DNA from: Chitinophagaceae bacterium
GTDB taxonomy: Bacteria > Bacteroidota > Bacteroidia > Chitinophagales > Chitinophagaceae
NCBI GenBank assembly: GCA_947447465.1
Contig: CANFKE010000032.1
Location: 1 to 50,191, forward strand
DNA: 50,191 nt
Direction of reading: 5' to 3'
The notes under the pieces were generated by a model. The model did not search any database and had not been told where the DNA came from. It saw only the letters and a list, made by a program, of their open reading frames with translations. Positions 1-6,583 of this stretch are shown in pieces (the stretch's first letter is position 1; the number at the start of each line of letters is the position of its first letter). A program made the position numbers and the translations under genes.

Positions 1-130
1 AAGAATGTGGCAAAAAGTGGCAGAAAGTAGCAATTTGTTAAAACACCCTCAATGTCAATCCCACAAAGACTTTTAGCATACTATACCAATGCAGAACTGC
101 CACTTTTATTAAAAACTGCCACTTTTCTGT
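1..130. repeat. Left copy of a diverged ~130-bp repeat element (copy 1)
   Basis: The copy begins with a 10-bp-period series based on GTGGCA/GTAGCA (1-40). It continues through a GTTAAAA block and CCACAAAG (61-68), and ends with two identical 13-mers AACTGCCACTTTT at 95-107 and 114-126. The terminal 13-mers are reverse complements of the GTGGCAG series, so the element has inverted ends. It aligns without gaps to 251-380. Reading frames across it are low-complexity and I do not regard them as genes. The element may continue to the left of the window. Confidence 0.75.
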
Positions 131-220
131 ATCGTACGAAATATCCACCCGAATGTCACGGTGAGGTGCTTGAACCGCGACATGCGCACGGGAAGTATTC
201 GTAAATAGTACACCACACAA

Positions 221-380
221 AAAGTAGCGACCAAAAGTAGCAGAATGTGGCAGAAAGTAGCGAAATGTGGCAGAATGTGGCAATCGGTTAAAATACACTT
301 AAACCCTTGTCCACAAAGCAGCTGCATCATCATGTTACGCTCAGAACTGCCGGAAATAAAAAGATCTGCCACTTAGTAAT
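221..380. repeat. Right copy of the diverged repeat element (copy 2), with extended 10-bp repeat tract
   Basis: From 231 to 290 the sequence runs in 10-bp units close to CAGAATGTGG / CAGAAAGTAG, preceded by another AAAGTAG at 221-227. The segment 251-380 is collinear with 1-130. CAAT..GTTAAAA, CCACAAAG (311-318) and CAGAACTGC (342-350) all lie exactly 250 bp to the right of their partners, and CTGCCACTT closes the unit at 366-374. Between the copies (131-220) is unique sequence in which I see no gene. Function is unknown. It resembles a degenerate extragenic repeat rather than a coding region. Confidence 0.75.
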
Positions 381-416
381 GGAGAGAGATAATCTCGGTA
401 TTTTATAAATATCGGG

Positions 417-424
417 TATCTTTG
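417..424 (+). promoter_or_regulatory. Candidate Bacteroidota -7 promoter element (TATCTTTG)
   Basis: TATCTTTG fits the Bacteroidota consensus TAnnTTTG. It ends 9 bases before the ATG at 434, so the transcript would have a very short leader or none. I see no TTG at the -33 position. Confidence 0.45.
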
Positions 425-433
425 GAATACCTC

Positions 434-1792
434 ATGGATATTGTTGTTGTATATGCGTCTTACCAAAGTCCCCGTCTCACCTACGTGTTAGACTGGCTCT
501 TCCGTGAGCGATTACAGCTCACTTATCAACTCACTACCAGTGAAGAGGAAGCTATCAACGCACCATATTGCATTACTTATGGCAGTATCCTTCCCGGTAA
601 GATAGCCATACCCGATGCAGGGCTCACCGCAAAAAATAGTATTACATCCTTACAGTCGGCAGATGCCGGCATACACAGGAATAAAGGACTGGAAGAATGC
701 CATCCAAAAGTGGGTGATTGGAACGGTCTGCCCGTTCTCTTTGCTCATGCCGATGGCTATACTATACCATTCGATATATGCTCGGCTATATTCTACCTGA
801 TAAGTAGATACGAAGAATATTTTCCCGAGAACACCGACAGGCATGGTCGCTATCCCGCTACCGATAGCATACTTTATAAGCAAGGCTGGCTGACTCGCCC
901 TCTAGTTGACCAATGGGTAGAGGCTTTCAGGCAATTGCTGGAGACCACATGGAAGGTTACGATACCCAAACACGTATTTACCTTTCAGCCTACCTACGAT
1001 ATAGACATGGCCTATTCACATGCTTACAAAGGCATTAAGCGTATAGTAGGTGCATATATAAGGGCTTTATTGAAAGGCGATGTGAAGCAGATAAGTGAGC
1101 GTACTCAGGTATTGAAGAAAAAGGCCATCGATCCGTACGATTCCTTTTTATGGCTGCGCCAACTGCACGAGCAGTATGGCTACAAGCCTATCTACTTCAT
1201 ACTTTCAGCTTTGCGCACCACCCCGTTCGATAAGAACATTCATCCTAAGCACCCTGCTATGGTAAGGGTCATAAAGCAATTGGCCAGGGAAGGGGAAGTA
1301 GGTATTCACCCCTCTTACTTCGCTACTCATTACGATGAAATGGCCAAGGAGCAGAATACACTGAAGCAGATCATCGCACAACCAATACATATCTCTCGCC
1401 AACACTACATACGCTTGATGATACCCACTACCTATCACTTGCTGATGGACAATGAGATAACACAGGATTACAGTATGGGGTATGGCTCTCATATAGGCTT
1501 TAGAGCGGGCACCGGCAGCTCATTCCTTTGGTACGATCTGCTCAAGGAGTCAGTGACACCCATTCGTACCCATCCGTTCTGTTTTATGGATACCACTGCC
1601 CACTTCGATATGTCAATGTCGGTCACAGATGCATTTACTTCGCTCGATGCTATGGTTGCTGGCCTGCAGGAGTGCGGTAGCTCACTTCATACCGTCTTTC
1701 ACAACTTCTCTTTAGGCACAGATCAGCAATGGCTCGGCTGGAACAATGCCTATGCTGCCTTTCTGGCTCGTATGGCCAACCATCATAGATAA
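434..1792 (+). CDS. DUF7033 / NodB-like polysaccharide deacetylase family protein
   Basis: A 452-residue cytoplasmic-looking protein without a signal peptide. The ATG at 434 is preferred over a TTG four codons earlier because it gives the usual family N-terminus (MDIVVVYASYQSPR). The first ~170 residues match the DUF7033 region that precedes deacetylase-like domains in Bacteroidota. The second half shows NodB-fold signatures: TYDIDMAY (metal-binding Asp motif), VGIHPSY and IGFRAGTG. Related proteins occur in polysaccharide and surface-glycan loci and may act on acetylated sugars, but the substrate is unknown. The usual second His of a catalytic deacetylase is not obvious, so enzymatic activity is uncertain. 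It converges on the lipoprotein gene at 1883-2899. The neighbouring glycosyltransferase at 3076 fits a glycan role. Confidence 0.8.
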   Translation: MDIVVVYASYQSPRLTYVLDWLFRERLQLTYQLTTSEEEAINAPYCITYGSILPGKIAIPDAGLTAKNSITSLQSADAGIHRNKGLEECHPKVGDWNGLPVLFAHADGYTIPFDICSAIFYLISRYEEYFPENTDRHGRYPATDSILYKQGWLTRPLVDQWVEAFRQLLETTWKVTIPKHVFTFQPTYDIDMAYSHAYKGIKRIVGAYIRALLKGDVKQISERTQVLKKKAIDPYDSFLWLRQLHEQYGYKPIYFILSALRTTPFDKNIHPKHPAMVRVIKQLAREGEVGIHPSYFATHYDEMAKEQNTLKQIIAQPIHISRQHYIRLMIPTTYHLLMDNEITQDYSMGYGSHIGFRAGTGSSFLWYDLLKESVTPIRTHPFCFMDTTAHFDMSMSVTDAFTSLDAMVAGLQECGSSLHTVFHNFSLGTDQQWLGWNNAYAAFLARMANHHR

Positions 1793-1882
1793 TTGCTATC
1801 AGGGTTCAACCTGCTCATAAACAAAAAGCAGTTGCCTGAAGACAACCGCCATTAGAGGGATTATAGAGGAGTATAAAAAGAC

Positions 1883-2899
1883 CTATAAAGTAGCCAACAG
1901 ATTCAATACTTCAGTTACCGTATGTGCGGTCATTACAGGTGAGAATACCATTCCTTGCGTCAGCGTTACATTGTTTTGAGATGAATAATACAGTAGCCCG
2001 TTTTTATGACCGATCGTCACTACATCGATACGAGATTCCAGCGGAATATTGTAGCCAACGGCCATTGAGAATATATGGGTGTGACTATCATAATTGCTGA
2101 CGGGAACTGCCATATGATAATCCGGGAATACAACAAATACAGCGGTGTTACTGCTGTTGAACAGGGTATCTGCAGGAATGACAGAAATATCTGTAAGACC
2201 GGTTGTTACAGTTGCCGGATATTGGCTGCTCACCCAGTGAAGCGCACCACAGGAGTCGAACTGATTGTAGTTACGGTATATATTGACCGTGCCGACACCG
2301 GTGCCAAGTGTATCTATTACTACTACCGACATACTGTCCAGTGTAGTAGCGTTCACCGCGGTGCCGGCAGTATTCCCTACTCTCATCCATCTTACCAGTG
2401 AATCGCTGTAATCGGTAACGCCATAATATAGACCCATTGGCATACCCGAGTGAACAGGTGAATAGAAGTCGATACCATATTTGGTAACGCCTATTTCTAC
2501 TCCATCCATGGTGGCGGTAACATATACCTGACCGGTATTATTCAGTAATTGGTTGCCACTAAGCCCCACCGATCTGTTGGCAAGTGCCGACCCGGTGCTA
2601 TACATTTCTATTACACTCAGTCTCACAGTGCCCGAAGTAAGAATGTTGCCACTGTTATCTTTAAAGGAGTGGGGGTAGAACCGGAACCGCGTACCCTTGG
2701 ACAGTCGTACTTCACTATACGTTCCTGCAGTTACTGTAAATACTTCCGGGGTCGATCTCAGTGAATGGAATAGGGTATTGACATCCGTTCTGTCATTGGT
2801 ATTTATAAGTACACTATCTCTGTAGTCCGGCTTACTGCACGACGCCAGTAGCAGCAAAAAACTGCTGATGACCACTAATATATGCCGGTGTCTGTTCAT
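1883..2899 (-). CDS. Lipoprotein of unknown function
   Basis: A 338-residue protein with a classical lipoprotein signal: basic start (MNRHRH), hydrophobic stretch and lipobox LLASC around residues 17-21, followed by SKPDYRD. The mature part looks beta-rich, with repeated segments of alternating hydrophobic residues and many Thr, Ser, Val and Asn, as in exported beta-sandwich proteins. I recognise no catalytic motif. Ser directly after the lipidated Cys, with Asp at +4, is compatible with either inner- or outer-membrane retention. It is divergent from the glycosyltransferase at 3076, separated by a 176-bp AT-rich spacer that must hold both promoters. Function unknown. Confidence 0.8.
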   Translation of the reverse strand: MNRHRHILVVISSFLLLLASCSKPDYRDSVLINTNDRTDVNTLFHSLRSTPEVFTVTAGTYSEVRLSKGTRFRFYPHSFKDNSGNILTSGTVRLSVIEMYSTGSALANRSVGLSGNQLLNNTGQVYVTATMDGVEIGVTKYGIDFYSPVHSGMPMGLYYGVTDYSDSLVRWMRVGNTAGTAVNATTLDSMSVVVIDTLGTGVGTVNIYRNYNQFDSCGALHWVSSQYPATVTTGLTDISVIPADTLFNSSNTAVFVVFPDYHMAVPVSNYDSHTHIFSMAVGYNIPLESRIDVVTIGHKNGLLYYSSQNNVTLTQGMVFSPVMTAHTVTEVLNLLATL

Positions 2900-3050
2900 T
2901 TTAAGTTAACTGTCAGGGATTTGTATATAGTATGACGAACATATAACAGATTTCGTTAGAAATATATAAAAATAACATACAAATTACTGAAATTGCCCGG
3001 AATACAACACTTAATTGAGCCTTATGCTAGAGATGCATATATTATAAACT

Positions 3051-3058
3051 TACTTTTG
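3051..3058 (+). promoter_or_regulatory. Candidate -7 promoter element (TACTTTTG)
   Basis: TACTTTTG fits TAnnTTTG and ends 17 bases before the ATG at 3076. A good -33 TTG is not visible at the expected spacing. The rest of the 2900-3075 spacer is AT-rich with no other recognisable site. Confidence 0.45.
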
Positions 3059-3075
3059 CCTGTATTACTTACTGT

Positions 3076-4086
3076 ATGATACTAATAGACGGATTATTTA
3101 TAAACAAAGGCGGTGGGGCAGTATTGCTGCAATATCTTATTGAGCAGATCTGTCAGCATCCCCGTAAAGATGACTTCTTCTTTTTGCTCGATCCCCGCTT
3201 CGACATTCCTAAGGTATTGACAGGGAATTATAAGGTAGTACCCAATACTCTTGGCGACAGAAGCAGGTTTTATAAAGAGACCGGTAAGAACTATACCCGT
3301 GTATTCTGTTTTGCCAATACTCCGCCACCGGTAAGGCTCAACGTAACAGTATATACTTATTCGCATAATCAAAAACTGCTGGAAGCTCCGCACAGGAAGT
3401 TTCAACGCGCTTACTGGAAGTTGTATGCCAAGTACCTCTTCATAAAGCTGTATAACAAGAATACCGACTACTATATAGTACAGACACAGCACATGATCAA
3501 TGAGCTGATGAAGTTGAAGCTGAAAGACGCGGCACATTGTCTGACCATTCCGTTTTATGATACAGGTAAATATGCAGGTGCCCATACACCTTTCCATGAG
3601 CGTCCTGCTGATGATTTTGCATTCGTAAGCACACCATCACCACAAAAGAACTATCCCACATTACTTGATGCATGGGAATACCTGCATGAGCAGGGACACA
3701 CACCCGGTCTGCATATCACTATCGATGAAACGGCACCTGCCTTGCTGGCTCGTATCGATGAAATGAAAGCAAAGGGCATAAGGATATATAATTACAGTTA
3801 TATCGATCCTCGTGAGCTCTACTTCAAATATCGATATCTCGTTTGTCCGTCTGTAATGGAGAGCTTCGGACTACCGCTCATAGAAAGCGTAGAGAGCGGT
3901 ATGAAGGTATTGGCCCCCGATATGGAATATGTATATGATGTCATCAGGCCAAGTGCTGTTTTCGATCCGTGGAATAAGCGGTCTATTGCTGAGTGCGTTT
4001 TGAACGCATTGAGCACGGATCTGCCCTATCCCGAGATCAGAGCCAAGAATGATGTGGCTCAACTCATAGGCTTGCTGGTAGCATGA
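3076..4086 (+). CDS. Glycosyltransferase, GT4-like (GT-B fold)
   Basis: A 336-residue soluble glycosyltransferase. The N-terminus (MILIDGLFINKGGGAVLLQYL) has the Gly-rich loop seen at the start of GT-B enzymes. The C-terminal half contains FVSTPSPQKNYPTLLDAWE, typical of the start of the nucleotide-sugar-binding domain, and VCPSVMESFGLPLIESVESG. The latter is the GT4 ES-(F)-G-LP-(x)-(I)-E motif, whose Glu residues contact the donor sugar nucleotide. Donor and acceptor cannot be read from sequence. It is slightly short for GT4, mainly in the N-terminal acceptor domain, which is common in Bacteroidota paralogues. No polymerase or flippase lies beside it, so it is not part of an obvious complete polysaccharide cluster. 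Confidence 0.85.
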   Translation: MILIDGLFINKGGGAVLLQYLIEQICQHPRKDDFFFLLDPRFDIPKVLTGNYKVVPNTLGDRSRFYKETGKNYTRVFCFANTPPPVRLNVTVYTYSHNQKLLEAPHRKFQRAYWKLYAKYLFIKLYNKNTDYYIVQTQHMINELMKLKLKDAAHCLTIPFYDTGKYAGAHTPFHERPADDFAFVSTPSPQKNYPTLLDAWEYLHEQGHTPGLHITIDETAPALLARIDEMKAKGIRIYNYSYIDPRELYFKYRYLVCPSVMESFGLPLIESVESGMKVLAPDMEYVYDVIRPSAVFDPWNKRSIAECVLNALSTDLPYPEIRAKNDVAQLIGLLVA

Positions 4087-4187
4087 TCTTTGTAAAATAA
4101 TGCCTGGTTTAGTATAAAAAAAGTCGTGTAAATCCGATATTGCACCGTCCGCTATTGGACACTACGTTTAAAACGATAAAGAAAGTC

Positions 4188-4628
4188 ATGAAAAAGGTAT
4201 TATTATTCGGTGCGTTCGCATTGTCTGTATTCACGGCCAATGCCGGTGTAACGCTCAACCAACTGCCGGGCGAAGGTGGAGACCCTGCACCGGCTGCAGC
4301 ACCGGTTGCAACCCTCACAGGCAAATGGCATGTTGTGGATATGAAATTTCAGGTTCCCGCAGGCCAGAAGGCACCGGACCCTAAGGAAGTAAAAGAGATG
4401 GTAGCCAAGCAAAATATGACCTATGAGTTCATGGCAGATGGTACTATGAAAATGACCGGAGACGGACACGATGCTGAATCAGGCACCTATAAAAAAGTAG
4501 GTAACAAGTTAGAGACCGTAGGTCCGAAAGGAGAAAAAGAAACACTTGATATAGCCAAGCTTACTGACAAGGAGTTACACCTCAGTCTGAAGAAAGAAAA
4601 GATGACCATCATACTGGAGAAGATGTAA
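4188..4628 (+). CDS. Small exported lipocalin-like protein
   Basis: A 146-residue protein. The ATG at 4188 is chosen because it begins a clean signal peptide (MKKVLLFGAFALSVFTANA); an upstream in-frame extension to 4140 lacks such features. The mature part carries a Pro/Ala-rich linker, then LTGKWHVVDMKF and, after a helix, repeated strand segments (MTYEFMADGTMKMTG, ESGTYKKVGNKL, KELHLSLKKEKMTIILEKM). This is the pattern of Bacteroidota lipocalin-like / DUF4488-type domains, where G-x-W marks the first strand. Such proteins probably bind small hydrophobic ligands in the periplasm, but no ligand is known here. A strong hairpin follows at 4653-4688. Confidence 0.75.
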   Translation: MKKVLLFGAFALSVFTANAGVTLNQLPGEGGDPAPAAAPVATLTGKWHVVDMKFQVPAGQKAPDPKEVKEMVAKQNMTYEFMADGTMKMTGDGHDAESGTYKKVGNKLETVGPKGEKETLDIAKLTDKELHLSLKKEKMTIILEKM

Positions 4629-4652
4629 TTTCCTATTGATAGTTATTAGATC

Positions 4653-4688
4653 GAATAAGGCCATCCGAATAGTCAGATGGCCTTATTC
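4653..4688. terminator. Bidirectional hairpin terminator
   Basis: A perfect 13-bp inverted repeat, GAATAAGGCCATC / GATGGCCTTATTC, with a 10-base loop. It sits between the convergent genes ending at 4628 and 4716, and its AT-rich outer stem supplies T-rich ends on both strands. Confidence 0.85.
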
Positions 4689-4715
4689 AATTTAGAGAAG
4701 GAGATATACTATTGT

Positions 4716-6575
4716 TTACTTACCGCTATTATCCAGCACCACTGTCACCTGGTTGCTGCGCTTTCCGCCCGGTGTTATGATCACTGCTTTAAGGTCAAGA
4801 CGCTTGCCAGATGGCACTTTTATACGTAACGGCTCGGTGTACCACATATCTGTTTCGCGGGGAGTATAGCCATCTATGGTATAGTGCACTTTTGCACCTT
4901 CAACCGTAGGAGATAGTTCAAACTTAAAGTCCTCACCTTTCAATACAGTATCGCTGGCACCAATGATCTCAGGCACACGGTAGTTGTAGCCTTTACTCTC
5001 CAGCATGGCCAGGTGCTTAGGCACACGTTGCTGGGCAAAGTTGCTGAAGTTCTTGGCAGCTACCGGAGTCCATGCTATCTCGGCCAGTGCCAGCATACGT
5101 GGCAACAGGTGAAATTCTGCTTTGGCAGGAGTGGCTATATATTCGGTCCACAGGTTGGCCTGCACACCTATTACATGCTTCTTCTGATCTCCTGTCAGTT
5201 CAGCAGGAATAGGATCATACGCATAGGCTTTAGACAATGGTGCATTACCACCTATAGATAATGGCTCTTGCGATGATGCGCTTTGTGCATGATCGAAGTA
5301 CAGTCCTTCGCTGCCGGGTGTCATGATCACATCATGGTTGAGCTGAGCCGCAGCAATACCGCCGCTAACGCCTCTCCAACTCATGATCGTTGCATTGGGT
5401 GCTACGCCACCTTCCAGTATCTCATCCCAGCCTATCATACTACGTCCCATAGCATTGATGTGGCGCTCTATACGGCGAACGAAATAGCTCTGTAATCCTG
5501 CTTCATCGCGCAGGGCAGAGTCTTTGATCAGCTGTTGACAGAAGCCCGATTTTTTCCAGGCATCCTTAGGGCACTCATCGCCACCTATATGTATGTACTT
5601 GCCCGGGAACATATCCATCACCTCGTCCAGTACCGCATTGAGTATTTTGAAGGTGGTATCGGTAGGGCAGAATACATCGGTATATACACCCCATGTCTCT
5701 CCCACTTTATAGTTCTTTGAAGGATCGCAGCTGAGAATAGGGTAGGCTGCAATAGCGGCCATGGCATGTCCCGGCATCTCTATCTCCGGTACAATATTGA
5801 TGAAGCGATCAGCAGCGTAGGCTACCACTTCACGTATCTGCTCCTGAGTATAGAAACCACCATAAGGCGTATTGTCAAACAGGTCGGTGTTATTGCCGGA
5901 GAAGCCGCCTACTTTGGTCTGCGCACGGTTGCTGCCCACAGAGGTAAGTTTAGGATACTTCTTGATCTCTATACGCCATCCCTGGTCGTCGGTAAGGTGC
6001 CAGTGAAAGGTATTAAGCTTGTACATGGCCATTACATCTATATACTTCTTGATGAAGTCAACTGAATAGAAGTGACGGGCTACATCGAGATGCATACCCC
6101 TGTAGCCAAAGCGGGGCGCATCTTTTATGGTAGCACAAGGAAAGGTGGCCGTGCCGCGTTTTACCGGAGTGATCATCTGCAGCAAGGTTTGTACGCCGTA
6201 GAACAATCCTGCATTCTTACCATAGATCATTACCTGATCTGCAGAGACCTTCATTTCATAACCATCTGCAGGTATAGTGGCCGGCACATTGGTAAACAGC
6301 ATGATGGCATTCTTGATCATGGATGGTTTCTTATCCATGGTGTTGATGTTCACCACATTGTTATTATATCCGTTCTTCTTCAGGTAGTCTGACAAAAACT
6401 TCACTGCCTTATGATCAGGATAATCAACAATAATGCTGGTCTCGGGGTTAAGGGTGAAAGTTCCCTTCTGGCTGCTTATAGAAGCAGGAGCGGGTATGAT
6501 ACCCATGTTGGCATCGGTCTGTGCAAATGCCTGTGTTGCTAATAGTATAGATAGTGCAAGAAATATCTTTCTCAT
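4716..6575 (-). CDS. Beta-N-acetylhexosaminidase, glycoside hydrolase family 20
   Basis: A 619-residue exported enzyme that removes terminal beta-linked GlcNAc or GalNAc. A signal peptide ends LATQAFA before QTDAN. The GH20b N-terminal domain (about 25-150) is followed by the catalytic TIM barrel from about 155. Visible signatures are RGMHLDVARHFY, FHWHLTDDQGWRIEIKKYP and EIEMPGHAMA, plus the catalytic Asp-Glu pair in HIGGDECPK (D333, E334) used in substrate-assisted catalysis. The C-terminal ~90 residues form a small beta domain as in CHB_HEX_C. The ATG lies 8 bases after the stop of the upstream GH2 gene, so the two form an operon. Together they could trim beta-linked GlcNAc and mannose from glycoprotein glycans. 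Confidence 0.95.
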   Translation of the reverse strand: MRKIFLALSILLATQAFAQTDANMGIIPAPASISSQKGTFTLNPETSIIVDYPDHKAVKFLSDYLKKNGYNNNVVNINTMDKKPSMIKNAIMLFTNVPATIPADGYEMKVSADQVMIYGKNAGLFYGVQTLLQMITPVKRGTATFPCATIKDAPRFGYRGMHLDVARHFYSVDFIKKYIDVMAMYKLNTFHWHLTDDQGWRIEIKKYPKLTSVGSNRAQTKVGGFSGNNTDLFDNTPYGGFYTQEQIREVVAYAADRFINIVPEIEMPGHAMAAIAAYPILSCDPSKNYKVGETWGVYTDVFCPTDTTFKILNAVLDEVMDMFPGKYIHIGGDECPKDAWKKSGFCQQLIKDSALRDEAGLQSYFVRRIERHINAMGRSMIGWDEILEGGVAPNATIMSWRGVSGGIAAAQLNHDVIMTPGSEGLYFDHAQSASSQEPLSIGGNAPLSKAYAYDPIPAELTGDQKKHVIGVQANLWTEYIATPAKAEFHLLPRMLALAEIAWTPVAAKNFSNFAQQRVPKHLAMLESKGYNYRVPEIIGASDTVLKGEDFKFELSPTVEGAKVHYTIDGYTPRETDMWYTEPLRIKVPSGKRLDLKAVIITPGGKRSNQVTVVLDNSGK

Positions 6576-6583
6576 TGGTTGAA

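Noticed and set aside
1..285. Possible CRISPR array from the repeated GTGGCA units
   Set aside because: Units are 10 bp, contiguous, degenerate and without spacers, and no cas genes are nearby.
38..372. Two overlapping minus-strand reading frames of 86 and 87 codons rich in HSATF/HFATF-type repeats
   Set aside because: They simply translate the 10-bp DNA repeats and overlap each other in different frames. No domain, signal or promoter supports either as a protein gene.
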